Assembly (NCBI RefSeq): GCF_001420005.1
Contig: NZ_LJAK01000002.1
Coordinates: 415,104-479,103 of the forward strand
Source of the DNA: Loktanella sp. 3ANDIMAR09
GTDB taxonomy: Bacteria; Pseudomonadota; Alphaproteobacteria; Rhodobacterales; Rhodobacteraceae
Reading direction: 5' to 3'
DNA length: 64,000 bases
Every line of letters starts with the position of its first letter. Position 1 is the first letter of the stretch. The translations under genes were made by a program, and so were the position numbers. Below the pieces are notes generated by a model. The model was given only the letters and a program-made list of their open reading frames with translations, was not told the DNA's origin and ran no database searches. Of this stretch, positions 27,719-37,372 are shown piece by piece.

Positions 27719-28498
27719 TCAGGACCAGTTGGGGTCGCGTTTTTCAAGGAATGCCGCGATCCCCTCTGCCGTGTCGTCATCGGCCATGTTCTGCACCATG
27801 ACATCGCCCGTATAGGCATAGGCCTGTGCCGTGGTCATCTGGGCCTGCGCGTAAAAGGCCTGTTTGCCGATGCGCACGGCAGAGCCGAGTTTCTGGGCGA
27901 TACTGGCAGCGAATGACCGGGTGTCGCGGGTCAGATTGTCCAGTTTCGCCGTGCGGTTGATGAGGCCCAGATGCTGGGCCTCATCGGCCGAGAGGAACCG
28001 TCCGGTTGTCAGCATCTCGAAGGCGGGTTTGGCCGCGATGTTGCGGGTCAGTGCCACCATCGGGGTCGAGCAGAACAACCCGATGTTCACACCGTTCACC
28101 CCAAAGCGCGCATCCACGCTGGCCGTCGCAAGATCACAGGTCGCAACCAGCTGGCATCCGGCAGCCGCGGCCAGACCGTGGACCTGCGCGATGACGGGCT
28201 GGGGCAGGGACTGGATGCGGGTCATCATGGCCGTGCAGCGGTCGAACAGGGCGCGCAGCTGTGCCGGGCCGTCCGCGCCCGCGCGCATGGCCCGCATTTC
28301 CGACAGGTCGTGGCCCGCGCAGAACGTCCGGCCTGCGCCCTGGATGATGACGACGCGGATCGCATCATCTGCTGCGATCCGGTCCAGTTCCGCGTGCAGC
28401 GCCGTCAGCATTGCGACCGACAGCGCGTTCAGCTTGTCCGGGTCGTTCAGGGTCAGGGTCGCAATCTGGTCTTGATCCGTGCGCAGCAGGATTGTCAT
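27719..28498 (-). CDS. enoyl-CoA hydratase/isomerase family protein
   Basis: 259-residue crotonase-fold protein. The oxyanion-hole segments are FCAGHDLSEMRAM and HGLAAAAGCQLVATCDLA. The acidic catalytic pair of true hydratases is not obvious at the usual place (GVNGVNIGLFCS replaces the Glu-containing segment), so the exact reaction is open. I chose ATG 28498 (MTILLRTDQ), since the sequence upstream in frame is not crotonase-like. It is divergent from the thioesterase across 51 bp, and the pair may serve acyl-CoA breakdown. Confidence 0.87.
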   Translation of the reverse strand: MTILLRTDQDQIATLTLNDPDKLNALSVAMLTALHAELDRIAADDAIRVVIIQGAGRTFCAGHDLSEMRAMRAGADGPAQLRALFDRCTAMMTRIQSLPQPVIAQVHGLAAAAGCQLVATCDLATASVDARFGVNGVNIGLFCSTPMVALTRNIAAKPAFEMLTTGRFLSADEAQHLGLINRTAKLDNLTRDTRSFAASIAQKLGSAVRIGKQAFYAQAQMTTAQAYAYTGDVMVQNMADDDTAEGIAAFLEKRDPNWS

Positions 28499-28549
28499 GG
28501 GGATGTGTCCGTGGTTGCCTGTCCCCAGACTAGGTGAGGGGACGCGCGA

Positions 28550-28972
28550 ATGGAACTGAAGATGACGCCGGATGACCTGAGCGCGTTTCTGGACCGGGAG
28601 TTTCCGCAAGTCAGCGCAGATTTCGCGATTGATGCGCTGACGCAGGATGAGTTGACCGTGCGGCTGCGCGTGGGCGATCGCCATTTGCGGCCCGGTGGGA
28701 CGGTTTCGGGGCCGTCGATGTTTGCGCTGGCGGATGTGGGTGTCTATCTTGCCGTTCTGGCCCGGCTGGGGCCGGTGGCATTGGCGGTGACCACGAATTG
28801 TTCCATCGATTTCATGCGCAAGCCTGCCGCCGGTGTCGATCTGATCTGCCGGACCAAGCTGCTCAAGCTGGGTCGGTCGCTCGCCGTGGGTGATGCACTG
28901 ATCTATTCCGAGGGTCTGGATGCGCCTGTGGCGCGGGCGACGCTGACATACGCCATTCCGCCCGCCCGCTAG
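28550..28972 (+). CDS. PaaI-type hotdog-fold thioesterase
   Basis: 140-residue single hotdog domain. LRPGGTVSGPSMFALADVGV is the family catalytic helix region and VTTNCSIDFMRKPAAG the following strand. Such enzymes hydrolyse acyl-CoA thioesters; the acyl group is unknown. It is divergent from the crotonase gene, and its stop lies 1 nt from the convergent DUF1127 stop. Confidence 0.87.
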   Translation: MELKMTPDDLSAFLDREFPQVSADFAIDALTQDELTVRLRVGDRHLRPGGTVSGPSMFALADVGVYLAVLARLGPVALAVTTNCSIDFMRKPAAGVDLICRTKLLKLGRSLAVGDALIYSEGLDAPVARATLTYAIPPAR

Positions 28973-28973
28973 T

Positions 28974-29201
28974 TCAGGGCTGGTAGAACGGTTTGGCCGC
29001 CTCGCGCCGCGCCGCTGTCGCGGTCAGCCCGATGTCGCGCAGCTGTACCGGGTCAAGTTTGCGCAGATGTTTGCGGGTGCGGTGGCGCAGATCCCAGACG
29101 GTCAGCATCACGGCCAGCGACACGCAAACCCGTGCGGCCTTTGGCAAAACGGTCTGACCGTTCAACAGGGCAAGCTGGGCAGGGTTGATCGCATGTGACA
29201 T
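28974..29201 (-). CDS. DUF1127 (YjiS-like) small protein
   Basis: 75 residues. The C-terminal half carries the DUF1127 pattern: TRKHLRKLDPVQLRDIGLT followed by a short basic tail. In related bacteria short DUF1127 proteins act in RNA turnover and phosphate or stress responses. I chose ATG 29201; the upstream in-frame extension would run into the promoter of the divergent MocR gene. That shared promoter contains several ATTGTAT half-sites. Confidence 0.83.
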   Translation of the reverse strand: MSHAINPAQLALLNGQTVLPKAARVCVSLAVMLTVWDLRHRTRKHLRKLDPVQLRDIGLTATAARREAAKPFYQP

Positions 29202-29217
29202 GACGTGACCTTTTCTA

Positions 29218-29274
29218 ATTGTATTGACACAATATGCTATTCCGCATACGAGAGGGATACAAAGTGAATACAAT
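29218..29274. promoter_or_regulatory. divergent promoter with ATTGTAT half-sites
   Basis: ATTGTAT (29218-29224), ACACAAT (29227-29233), ATACAA (29257-29262) and ATACAAT (29268-29274) are copies of one heptamer in both orientations; the outer two are perfect complements. TTGACA (29224-29229) inside the first pair looks like a -35 box. The site lies between DUF1127 and the MocR gene and is the likely operator of the MocR-type regulator. Confidence 0.5.
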
Positions 29275-29292
29275 CTGTGCCAGAGAAACATT

Positions 29293-30693
29293 GTGACCGA
29301 TACAACTTGGGTTCCCGATCTTGACGCCTTGCCTGATCGGCGACCGAAATACGACCGTCTGGCCGCAGCGATCCGGGCAGGTATCGCGGGCGGCGACCTT
29401 GTGCCGGGTCAAAAACTGCCACCGGTGCGGGATCTGGCGTGGAAGGTCGGGGTGACACCGGGCACAGCCGCGCGTGCCTATCGATTGCTGACGGATGCCG
29501 GGGTGCTGACAGCAGGCGTGGGGCGCGGCACCTATGTGGCCGAAACCAAATCCCAGCCAAGCCCGGTGCTGTTGGCCGAACATGTCTTTGATGCAAGTGG
29601 CGACGTGAACCTGTTCAGCCCTAAAATGCCGGATCTGGGACAGGGACACCTGATTGCGACGCTGGCCGCGCAGGTGGTGGCACAGATGCCCGCTGACCGT
29701 TTGATGCGCTACCCCAGCCGTGTCACCGATCTGGCCGCGCGTCAGGCCTGCCTCGCGGGGCTGCATGCTGATGTGGGGCCTGCCGAAGTGGAGGATATCG
29801 TCGCGACCAACGGCGGTCAGAACGCGATTGTCCTGATCCTGCAGACCATCCTGCGCGGTCCGGCACCCGTGATACTGGGCGATGCGATCAGCTATAACGG
29901 GTTTCGCAGTGCTGCCGAAATGTGCAGGGCAGAGCTGCTGGCCGTCCCTTGGGATGACGATGGTCCCGACCCGCAGGTGTTCGAAAACCTGGTGCGGCAG
30001 CATGGTGCGCAGGTCTATTGCACGGCGTCAGAGGTGAACAACCCCACAGGACAGGCCACGTCAGTCGCCCGCAGACAGCAGATTGCAGCGATTGCCAGGG
30101 CGCATGGCGTGCATGTGATCGACGACGATTGCTACGCAAGGATCAACCGCGTGGGACCCAGCTATCGCGCTTTGCTGCCTGATCTGGGCTGGCATGTGGC
30201 CAGTCCGTCCAAGACGATTTCACCCGCCTTGCGCATCGGGTTCGCGGTGGCACCCAAGGCGCATGCGGCGGCACTGGTCCGGTCTGCCATCGGGCAGTCG
30301 TTTGGCGTCTCTCCCTTGCTGACGGATCTGTATGCCGCGCTGATGCGGTCGCCCGAGATTGATGGGATCGTGCAGGCGGTCCGGGCGCGGATCGACCGGG
30401 ATGTGGGTGTGGTCGTGACAACCTTTGCCGATTGCGCGCCGGGCTATGCACCGGGCATCCCGTTTGTCTGGCTTGTGTTGCCGCGGACCTGGCGGGCGAA
30501 TGATTTCGTGGCAGCGGCCAAGGCGCGGGGCATTCATCTGAAATCGTCGGAATCGTTCCTGCACCGTGACAGCCGGATGGTGCATGCGGTGCGGATTGCG
30601 GTGAATGGCCTGCTGGCCCCCGACCGTTTTGATGCGGCAATTGCGGACCTGCGGGATCTGATGGACACGCCGGCGGCGCGGATCTCGGTCTGA
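29293..30693 (+). CDS. MocR/PdxR-type regulator (GntR domain plus aminotransferase domain)
   Basis: 466 residues. Residues about 15-80 form a GntR winged helix (LPPVRDLAWKVGVTPGTAARAYRLLTDAG); the rest is an aminotransferase class I fold. The PLP lysine is in SPSKTISPALRIGF, and EVNNPTGQ is the conserved Asn-Pro motif. Such regulators sense PLP or amino compounds. I chose GTG 29293, since translation from TTG 29224 would start inside the promoter repeats. The target may be the divergent DUF1127 gene; no PLP synthase gene lies next to it. Confidence 0.88.
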   Translation: MTDTTWVPDLDALPDRRPKYDRLAAAIRAGIAGGDLVPGQKLPPVRDLAWKVGVTPGTAARAYRLLTDAGVLTAGVGRGTYVAETKSQPSPVLLAEHVFDASGDVNLFSPKMPDLGQGHLIATLAAQVVAQMPADRLMRYPSRVTDLAARQACLAGLHADVGPAEVEDIVATNGGQNAIVLILQTILRGPAPVILGDAISYNGFRSAAEMCRAELLAVPWDDDGPDPQVFENLVRQHGAQVYCTASEVNNPTGQATSVARRQQIAAIARAHGVHVIDDDCYARINRVGPSYRALLPDLGWHVASPSKTISPALRIGFAVAPKAHAAALVRSAIGQSFGVSPLLTDLYAALMRSPEIDGIVQAVRARIDRDVGVVVTTFADCAPGYAPGIPFVWLVLPRTWRANDFVAAAKARGIHLKSSESFLHRDSRMVHAVRIAVNGLLAPDRFDAAIADLRDLMDTPAARISV

Positions 30694-30782
30694 TGGTGTG
30701 TTTGCCTGCAAAATTTATGGGGTAAATTGATACCGTAATTTCAAGGTATTGATTTTGCAGTGTTTTGTCGGGTATCTGGCGC

Positions 30783-30810
30783 TTGACGTGGCTTGCAGCT
30801 GCCGTATAAG
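30783..30810 (+). promoter_or_regulatory. sigma-70-type promoter of rplM-rpsI
   Basis: TTGACG (30783-30788) and TATAAG (30805-30810) are spaced by 16 bp and lie 55 bp before the rplM start. The leader also holds a short GGGCC-TGCGT-GGCCC hairpin-like stretch near 30828. Confidence 0.6.
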
Positions 30811-30864
30811 CCGCACATCCGAATGACGGGCCCTGCGTGGCCCCTTAGACCTCTGGTGAGATTA

Positions 30865-31326
30865 ATGAAAACTTATACCGCGACCCCGGCGGATATCGAC
30901 AAGAAATGGATCCTGATCGACGCCGAAGGCCTCGTTCTGGGTCGTCTTGCGTCCATCGTGGCCATGCGCCTGCGTGGCAAGCACAAGCCGTCCTTCACAC
31001 CGCACATGGATATGGGCGACAATGTCATCATCATCAACGCCGACAAGGTGCAGATGACGGGCAAAAAGCGTGAAGAGAAATTCTACTGGCACACCGGCCA
31101 CCCCGGCGGGATCAAGTCCAAGACCAAGGCTGACATCCTCGAGGGTGATCACCCCGAGCGCGTGCTGTTCCAGGCCGTCAAGCGCATGCTGCCCGGCAAC
31201 AAGCTGCGCAACAAGCAGCTGACCAACATGCGTATCTTTGCTGGTGCAGAGCACGGCATGGAAGCCCAAAAGCCCGAAGTTCTGGACGTCGCGTCCATGA
31301 ACAAAAAGAACACGAGGACCGCATAA
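30865..31326 (+). CDS. rplM: 50S ribosomal protein L13
   Basis: 153-residue L13, an early assembly protein of the large subunit. The family signature is seen in [20 protein letters not shown] near the N-terminus, and the [11 protein letters not shown] tail is typical of alphaproteobacteria. I chose ATG 30865 ([11 protein letters not shown]), which matches the family; upstream in-frame codons are leader. The stop overlaps rpsI by 1 nt (TAATG). Confidence 0.98.
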   Translation: MKTYTATPADIDKKWILIDAEGLVLGRLASIVAMRLRGKHKPSFTPHMDMGDNVIIINADKVQMTGKKREEKFYWHTGHPGGIKSKTKADILEGDHPERVLFQAVKRMLPGNKLRNKQLTNMRIFAGAEHGMEAQKPEVLDVASMNKKNTRTA

Positions 31327-31832
31327 TGGCCGATCAGATCAATTCTCTGGAAGAGCTGGGCGGCGCAGTCACCGCTGACATCGGCGGCGTGCAGGGCACT
31401 GACGCGGAAACCGTGGTTGCACCGCGTGAACCGGTCAAGGACGAGTTCGGCCGCAGCTATGCCACCGGCAAGCGCAAGGACGCGGTTGCACGCGTCTGGA
31501 TCAAGCCGGGTTCCGGTAAGGTCACCGTCAACGGCAAAGAGATGAACGCCTATTTTGCACGCCCCGTGTTGCAGATGATCCTGGCACAGCCGTTCTCGGT
31601 TGCCGGCGTTGCAGGTCAGTTCGACGTTGTCGCCACCGTCAAGGGCGGCGGCCTTTCCGGTCAGGCCGGTGCGGTCAAGCACGGCGTGTCCAAAGCACTG
31701 CAATTGTTCGACCCGTCGCTGCGTCCGGCCCTGAAGGCCGCAGGGTTCCTGACCCGCGACAGCCGCGTCGTCGAGCGCAAGAAGTACGGCAAAGCCAAGG
31801 CCCGCAAGAGCTTCCAGTTCTCCAAGCGCTAA
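31326..31832 (+). CDS. rpsI: 30S ribosomal protein S9
   Basis: 168 residues, longer than the usual 130 because of an acidic N-terminal extension of about 38 residues common in alphaproteobacteria. The core begins at [18 protein letters not shown], and the C-terminus ends in the conserved basic SFQFSKR tail that contacts P-site tRNA. It is translationally coupled to rplM and followed by a clear terminator. Confidence 0.98.
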   Translation: MADQINSLEELGGAVTADIGGVQGTDAETVVAPREPVKDEFGRSYATGKRKDAVARVWIKPGSGKVTVNGKEMNAYFARPVLQMILAQPFSVAGVAGQFDVVATVKGGGLSGQAGAVKHGVSKALQLFDPSLRPALKAAGFLTRDSRVVERKKYGKAKARKSFQFSKR

Positions 31833-31852
31833 GCCTTGCTTTAAAATTGTGC

Positions 31853-31880
31853 AAAGGGCGGTCCGAGCGGGCCGCCCTTT
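31853..31880 (+). terminator. rho-independent terminator after rpsI
   Basis: AAAGGGCGGTCC (31853-31864) pairs with GGGCCGCCCTTT (31869-31880), one G-T pair, loop GAGC, running into a T-rich stretch. It lies 20 nt after the rpsI stop. Confidence 0.85.
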
Positions 31881-31926
31881 TGTTTTGCCCATTGATCTTT
31901 CGCGTGAACGCTTTGAACATGAAAAC

Positions 31927-32802
31927 ATGAACGCGGGAACAGCACTTACACAGGATCAGTCACGGGCGATTCGCCTGTTGGGCGTGCCTTTCGTCTATGC
32001 GGTGCTGCTGCTGGCGGTGCCGCTGGGTGCAATCGTGCTGTTCAGCTTCTGGACGCAGGATTTCATGGCCGTCGATACGACGTTCACCCTCGACAACTAC
32101 CGCGAAATTGCGGACAGCCCGATCTACGCGATGCTGTTGCAGCGGTCATTGATGGTGTCGGGGATCGTGACGGCCGTGACAGTCGTGCTCGCTTATCCGG
32201 TCGCCTATTTCATCAGTTTCCACGTGGCCCCGTCGAAAAAGTCGCTGTGGCTGTTTCTGATCACCATTCCGTTCTGGACCAGCTACCTGATCCGGGTGTT
32301 CCTGTGGAAAGTGATCCTGGGCTACAATGGGGTCATCAATTCCGGCCTGATACAGGTCGGCCTGATCGAAGAGCCGCTGACCTTTATCCTCTATAACGTC
32401 AACGCGGTCATTATCACGCTGGCCCACGCCTTTGCGCCATTCGCGATCCTGCCGATCTTTGTCGTGCTGGAGAAAATCGACCGGTCTCTGCTGGAGGCAT
32501 CCCAGGATCTGGGCGAGAGCAGGTTGTCGACGTTCTTTCGCGTGACCTTGCCGCTGTCGATGCCCGGGGTGGTGGGCGCGGTGTTGATCGTGTTCATTCC
32601 GACGGTGGGTGATTACGTCACCCCCGAACTGATGGGCGGTGCAGGTGGCAAACTGATTGCCAACATGATCCAGACCCAGTTCCTGCAGTTGAACAACGCA
32701 CCACTGGGTGCTGCACTGGCCATTGTGGCGATGCTGTGCGTCACGGCCATCGCGCTGGTATTCGTATTCCTGAACCGCCGCTGGCTGAGGGGCCGCCGAT
32801 GA
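31927..32802 (+). CDS. ABC transporter permease, PotB/PotH family
   Basis: 291-residue inner-membrane permease with six predicted helices and the EAA loop EASQDLGESRLSTFFRVTLP that docks the ATPase. Stretches such as PFWTSYLIRVFLWKVILG and PTVGDYVTPELMGG are typical of spermidine/putrescine permeases. I chose ATG 31927, as the sequence upstream covers the rpsI terminator. Overlaps the next permease by 4 nt (ATGA). Confidence 0.9.
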   Translation: MNAGTALTQDQSRAIRLLGVPFVYAVLLLAVPLGAIVLFSFWTQDFMAVDTTFTLDNYREIADSPIYAMLLQRSLMVSGIVTAVTVVLAYPVAYFISFHVAPSKKSLWLFLITIPFWTSYLIRVFLWKVILGYNGVINSGLIQVGLIEEPLTFILYNVNAVIITLAHAFAPFAILPIFVVLEKIDRSLLEASQDLGESRLSTFFRVTLPLSMPGVVGAVLIVFIPTVGDYVTPELMGGAGGKLIANMIQTQFLQLNNAPLGAALAIVAMLCVTAIALVFVFLNRRWLRGRR

Positions 32803-33599
32803 GTTTGCGCGTCTATGCCATTGCCTATCTGATCTTTCTCTATGCGCCGATCGTGTTGTTGCCGCTGTTTGCGTTCAACGACGCGACCATCATCGCATTT
32901 CCGCTGTCGGGGTTCACGACGGAATGGTTTTCGGCGCTGAAAACGAATGGATCGCTGCACGGGGCGCTGACAAATTCGCTGATCATCGCGGGCTGTACGG
33001 CTGTCTTTTCCACGCTGCTCGGCATGTGCGCCGCGCGGGCGGCCGCCATGTCGCATTTTCCGGGCAAGGGGGGCATCACGGGTTTCGTCATGTTGCCACT
33101 GGTGCTGCCTGAAATCATCGTCGCCGTGTCCTTGCTGGTGATCTTGCGGCAGGTGCTGGGCCTTGATCTGGGCAACTGGACCATCATCATGGCGCATGTG
33201 CTGATCTGCACGCCGTTTTCCATCGCGATCCTGAACGGTGCCTTCGGCAACCTCGACCCCTCGATGGAAGAAGCGGCACTGGATCTGGGCGAATCCCGCT
33301 GGTCCGCCTTCCGGCTGGTGACGCTGCCGCTGGTCATGCCAGGCATCATTTCGTCCATGCTGATTTCCTTTACCATTTCGCTGGATGAATTCATTATCGC
33401 GTTCTTCCTGACCGGGTCTGACCCGACCTTGCCCGTCTATATCTGGGGATTGCTGCGGTTCCCGGCACAGCTGCCCGTCGTCATGGCGCTGGGGACGATC
33501 CTTGTGGCGCTGTCCATCATTCTGCTGACGATTGCAGAACTATTCCGCCGCCGTGGGATCAAACGGTCCGGCGCCAAAGACACCGGGGGTTTCCTGTGA
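32799..33599 (+). CDS. ABC transporter permease, PotC/PotI family
   Basis: 266-residue second permease with six predicted helices and an EAA loop, EAALDLGESRWSAFRLVTLP. The FTISLDEFIIAFFLTGSDPTLP segment is typical of PotC-type subunits. It starts 4 nt inside the first permease gene and ends 4 nt inside the ATPase gene (GTGA), so the three proteins are co-translated. Confidence 0.9.
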   Translation: MSLRVYAIAYLIFLYAPIVLLPLFAFNDATIIAFPLSGFTTEWFSALKTNGSLHGALTNSLIIAGCTAVFSTLLGMCAARAAAMSHFPGKGGITGFVMLPLVLPEIIVAVSLLVILRQVLGLDLGNWTIIMAHVLICTPFSIAILNGAFGNLDPSMEEAALDLGESRWSAFRLVTLPLVMPGIISSMLISFTISLDEFIIAFFLTGSDPTLPVYIWGLLRFPAQLPVVMALGTILVALSIILLTIAELFRRRGIKRSGAKDTGGFL

Positions 33600-34843
33600 C
33601 CGACCTGATCAAGCTGCGTGGCGTAAACAAGTATTACGGCACCTATCACGCCTTGCGCGATATCGACCTGACGATCCGTGCGGGTGAATTCTTTTCGCTG
33701 CTTGGCCCGTCGGGCTGTGGCAAGACGACATTGCTGCGGGTCATCGCGGGTTTCGAGGGGGTGTCTGCCGGGACGGTCATGATTTCCGACCGGGACATGG
33801 CCAATGTGCCGCCGAACCAGCGCCCGACGAACATGGTATTTCAGTCCTATGCGATCTTTCCGCATCTGACAGTCGCGGAAAACGTGGCCTTTGGCCTGCG
33901 CAAGCGTTCGGACATCGCAAAATCCGCCCGCGCCGGTCTGGTCGAAGAAGCCTTGGAGATGGTGGGATTGGGGGGCTACGGCAAGCGGGCGGCACATGCG
34001 CTGTCGGGTGGTCAGCGTCAGCGCGTCGCCCTCGCACGGGCCCTGATCCTGAAACCTAAGGTGCTGCTGCTGGACGAACCGTTGTCGGCCTTGGACAAGA
34101 AAATGCGCGAACATATGCAGGTGGAATTGATCCGTCTGCAACGCCACGTCGGCATCACGTTCATCCTCGTGACCCACGACCAGGAAGAGGCGCTGGTCAT
34201 GTCCGACCGGATTGCGGTCATGTTCGCAGGCGAGATCGGCCAGATGGACGATCCCGAAACGCTGTATCGTCGCCCCAAGAGCCGCCGCGTCGCCGAATTC
34301 ATCGGCAAGATGAATTTCCTGCCGGGGCAGGTCGTGGCACTGTCAGGGACGGATGCAAAGGCTGATGTCGCAACGGGTGCGGGGCAGGCACCGGGAACCG
34401 TTCCCCCGAACCGGACCAACCGGTTGCTGACAGACCTGATGGACAAGATCGCACCGGGGACCGACACGACCGAGGACACGGAAACGCCTGCGGACACCGC
34501 ACCCGCGCCAGAGTTGATGACCGTCGAGATTGCAGGGCTGGGTACGGCGCAGATCAGCGTCGATCAGGCCCCCGAAGGTGCAAAATTGGGCGATGCTGCG
34601 GTCGGTATCCGGCCCGAAACGCTGGCGATCCTGTTCGAGGGCGAGAGCCCCAAGCGTCATGAATGCCCGGGCGTCGTGGACGAGGTCGTGTACTACGGCG
34701 ATATGACCTATTATGACGTGCGTATCAAAGACGTCCCGCAACCGCTTACGATTGCGATGAAAAACCTGATCGGCAGGCCCGTGCTGGAGGTTGGTGCCAC
34801 ATGTCGTGTCGCCTGGGACGACCGCGCGCTGGTGCTGTTCTAG
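33596..34843 (+). CDS. ABC transporter ATP-binding protein, PotA/PotG family
   Basis: 415 residues. The ATPase domain has Walker A GPSGCGKTT, signature LSGGQRQRVALARAL, Walker B LLLDEPLSALD and switch THDQEEA. The C-terminal regulatory TOBE-like domain is interrupted at about residues 253-317 by a Thr/Asp/Pro-rich insert. The GTG start overlaps the permease. No substrate-binding protein gene is in this operon, which is unusual; it must come from elsewhere. Polyamines are the likely cargo by family only. The stop shares CTAG with the convergent tetR stop. Confidence 0.9.
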   Translation: MTDLIKLRGVNKYYGTYHALRDIDLTIRAGEFFSLLGPSGCGKTTLLRVIAGFEGVSAGTVMISDRDMANVPPNQRPTNMVFQSYAIFPHLTVAENVAFGLRKRSDIAKSARAGLVEEALEMVGLGGYGKRAAHALSGGQRQRVALARALILKPKVLLLDEPLSALDKKMREHMQVELIRLQRHVGITFILVTHDQEEALVMSDRIAVMFAGEIGQMDDPETLYRRPKSRRVAEFIGKMNFLPGQVVALSGTDAKADVATGAGQAPGTVPPNRTNRLLTDLMDKIAPGTDTTEDTETPADTAPAPELMTVEIAGLGTAQISVDQAPEGAKLGDAAVGIRPETLAILFEGESPKRHECPGVVDEVVYYGDMTYYDVRIKDVPQPLTIAMKNLIGRPVLEVGATCRVAWDDRALVLF

Positions 34844-35457
34844 GCGTCTGGCGGCAGGATACCCAGACCGCGCAGATAGATCCCGATCCCGGTTTCCAGC
34901 AGATCATCAGCGGGATAGGGGCTTTGCGTGCCGGGCGCACCGCGTGCGAACAATTCCACGACACCGTGCGACATGGCCCAGATATGGGCGGCAAACATTT
35001 GTGGCGGTGGTCTGCGGTCCGCCGGGATATGCTGCGACAGCACGGCGGCGGCGGTTTCCATGACCCCCAACGCCCGGCTCGCGGTCTTGTACAGTTCCGT
35101 TGATCGGTTGATCGAAATGCCGCTTTCGAACATCGCCACATAGTGACCTGGTTGTTCGCGCGCAAAGGCGAGATAGGCCTGTCCGGTGTTCAAAAAGGCG
35201 GTCAAGGCGGATGGTTTGCCACCGTCATACGCGGTTTCCATCCGGTCGGCAAAGATCGCATAGCCCTGTAGTGCGGCCTCTGCGATCAGATCCTCGCGCC
35301 CCTCAAAGTGGCGATAAACGGCTGCGGGTGTGACGCCTGCCTCGCGCGCGGCCTCTGACAGGGTGAACCCGGTCGGGCCCTTGACCTTGATCAGGTCCAG
35401 ACAGGCCTCGACCAGCGCCTGCGCGAGGTTGCCGTGGTGATATCCGCGTTTAGCCAT
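34840..35457 (-). CDS. TetR/AcrR family regulator
   Basis: 205 residues with an N-terminal helix-turn-helix (about residues 10-55: [19 protein letters not shown], then [20 protein letters not shown]) and a helical ligand-binding domain. I chose ATG 35457, giving the typical TetR start and an 8-nt overlap with the end of the PPK2 gene upstream on the same strand. Target and ligand are unknown; autoregulation of ppk2-tetR is possible. Confidence 0.87.
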   Translation of the reverse strand: MAKRGYHHGNLAQALVEACLDLIKVKGPTGFTLSEAAREAGVTPAAVYRHFEGREDLIAEAALQGYAIFADRMETAYDGGKPSALTAFLNTGQAYLAFAREQPGHYVAMFESGISINRSTELYKTASRALGVMETAAAVLSQHIPADRRPPPQMFAAHIWAMSHGVVELFARGAPGTQSPYPADDLLETGIGIYLRGLGILPPDA

Positions 35458-36331
35458 GACCACGGGCGTGCCACAGGTCGGGTCCGCCGACAATGGCTTG
35501 GTCGATCTCTCCCAGGGCGGCCAGATCCTTTTGGTCGTAGTCGATCCCCGACAACACGGCACGGATCGCGTTCAGCCGCGCGCGGCGTTTGTCGTCGGTC
35601 ATGATGACGGTCCAGGGCGCTGCGGTGGTATGGGTGCGGTCCAGCGTTTCGCCGATGGCCGTGGTGTAGTCGTCCCAGCGCGACAATCCCTTGACGTCGA
35701 TGCCGGACAGTTTCCACTGTTTCAATGGATCGCTTTCGCGGGCCAGAAACCGGTTCAATTGTTCAGCCCGACCCACCGTCAGCCAAAGTTTGAACAGCTG
35801 TACGCCGTCATCGACGATCATGGCCTCGAACGGATTGACCTGATCGAACCAATGGGCGCGTTGGCTGTCGGTGCAGAACCCGAACACCTTTTCCACCACG
35901 CCGCGATTATACCAGGACCGGTCAAAGAACGTGACATCACCTGCGGCGGGCAGGTGTTTGATATAACGCTGAAAATACCATTGAGACGCCTCGTCCTCGT
36001 TCGGTTTAGACAAGGCCACGATATGTGCGGACCGTGGGTTCAGGTTTTCGCGGAAACGGCCGATTGTGCCGCCTTTGCCTGCCGCGTCGCGTCCCTCGAA
36101 GACGACGGCAATGCGTGCGCCCGTGGCCTTGGCCCAGGTCTGCATCTTGACCAGTTCGATCTGGAGCAGGTGCAGCTGGTCCTCGTAGTCGGATTTGTCC
36201 ATCCGGTCGTCGTGCGGATATCCGGCGGTCAGGATGGGCTTGCCGTCGCTGTCGGCAATGGCCGCGCGCACGGCCTCTGGTGCGTCGTTTTCGTGGAATG
36301 CGCTGATTGCGCCGTCAAAGGGAAGTGTCAT
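35450..36331 (-). CDS. ppk2: polyphosphate kinase 2 (PPK2 family)
   Basis: 293-residue kinase that moves phosphate between polyphosphate and nucleotides. Walker A reads [16 protein letters not shown], followed by the PPK2 motifs [13 protein letters not shown] and [13 protein letters not shown] and the lid region. The length fits a single-domain PPK2. I chose ATG 36331 because AAGGA sits 8 nt upstream; a GTG at 36352 is also in frame. It is the first gene of a two-gene unit with tetR. Donor and acceptor nucleotides cannot be assigned from sequence. Confidence 0.92.
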   Translation of the reverse strand: MTLPFDGAISAFHENDAPEAVRAAIADSDGKPILTAGYPHDDRMDKSDYEDQLHLLQIELVKMQTWAKATGARIAVVFEGRDAAGKGGTIGRFRENLNPRSAHIVALSKPNEDEASQWYFQRYIKHLPAAGDVTFFDRSWYNRGVVEKVFGFCTDSQRAHWFDQVNPFEAMIVDDGVQLFKLWLTVGRAEQLNRFLARESDPLKQWKLSGIDVKGLSRWDDYTTAIGETLDRTHTTAAPWTVIMTDDKRRARLNAIRAVLSGIDYDQKDLAALGEIDQAIVGGPDLWHARGHG

Positions 36332-36370
36332 GGCCGTATCCTTTTGGCCCACATTGCCCGGTGTCGGGGG

Positions 36371-37372
36371 TCAGCGCAATCCGGCGCGGCTGGCGGCCCG
36401 GTCGATCGCGGCAATCGCTGCATCTGGGTCGATGTGATGCGGCATGTGACCGACGCCGGGCAGGCGGGTCAGATTGGCTGACGGCACGATCTTGATGACC
36501 TCTTCGGCGTGGATGTCGATGGGGACGGTCGTGTCCTCGAGCCCGTGCAGGATTTCGATCGGCAGCGTCAGTTCCGGATAGCGCTGCGCCATCTCGACGA
36601 CATGGGGGCGCAGCGTATTGACCTGTCGCGCATTTGCGCGGAACGAGTCCGCCCGTAGCGTCAGGGGGGCACCGATGAATGCGCCATAGCCCTCGGGCGC
36701 TGGGTTCGGCGCGAATGTCGCGGTGATCGCGTCGTCAACCGTCCCATTCGGCACAAAGGCCGCAATCAGCGGCACGACCACGGCACCGCCAAGTGCTGAC
36801 CCGTTGACCGTGTAGTACAGGCCCAGATCGCCGGGCCATGGCATCGTGACGCCGGCAAAGCTGACCATCGCCGCGGCATTCACCGGATCATCACTGTCCA
36901 GCCCCATCAGCGACCACTGATAGGCGACGATCCCGCCAAAGCTGTGGCCGACGACAACCGGATCATTGATGCCCAGTTGCCCCGCCGCCTGGCGCAGCAT
37001 CATGGCCTGTTGCAGCGGGCTTTCGCCGGCGCTGGCCAGCGCCCCGTCGGGCAGACCCGGAAAACGGTCGGTGTATCCCAGGCCCGGACGGTCAAACGCC
37101 GTCACGCGGTAGTTTTGCGCCAGCTTGTCGAACAGGTCGAACTTGAAATCCCGCAGGTTGCCGCCAGCCCCGTGGATCAGGACGACATCGGGTCCGCTGC
37201 CAGCCTGCAGGTAATGCACCCGCGCGCCACCATCGACCGTGACGAATTCACCCAAGGGGGGATAGTCGCGCTCTGCGGCGGCGGTGCGCATGGTCGATGT
37301 GCATCCCGTCACGATGCTGCCAAACCCGACCGCAAGGGCCGCCCACGTCAGTGCTTTAACGGCCAATTGCAT
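36371..37372 (-). CDS. alpha/beta-hydrolase lipoprotein
   Basis: 333 residues. An N-terminal helix ends in lipobox VTGC (Cys24), so it is probably lipid-anchored in the envelope. The hydrolase core has oxyanion region [10 protein letters not shown], nucleophile elbow GHSFGG, an Asp in HGLEDTTVP and the catalytic His in [10 protein letters not shown]. Substrate unknown. Its start lies 17 nt inside the end of metA on the same strand, so the two are co-transcribed although their functions look unrelated. Confidence 0.85.
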   Translation of the reverse strand: MQLAVKALTWAALAVGFGSIVTGCTSTMRTAAAERDYPPLGEFVTVDGGARVHYLQAGSGPDVVLIHGAGGNLRDFKFDLFDKLAQNYRVTAFDRPGLGYTDRFPGLPDGALASAGESPLQQAMMLRQAAGQLGINDPVVVGHSFGGIVAYQWSLMGLDSDDPVNAAAMVSFAGVTMPWPGDLGLYYTVNGSALGGAVVVPLIAAFVPNGTVDDAITATFAPNPAPEGYGAFIGAPLTLRADSFRANARQVNTLRPHVVEMAQRYPELTLPIEILHGLEDTTVPIDIHAEEVIKIVPSANLTRLPGVGHMPHHIDPDAAIAAIDRAASRAGLR

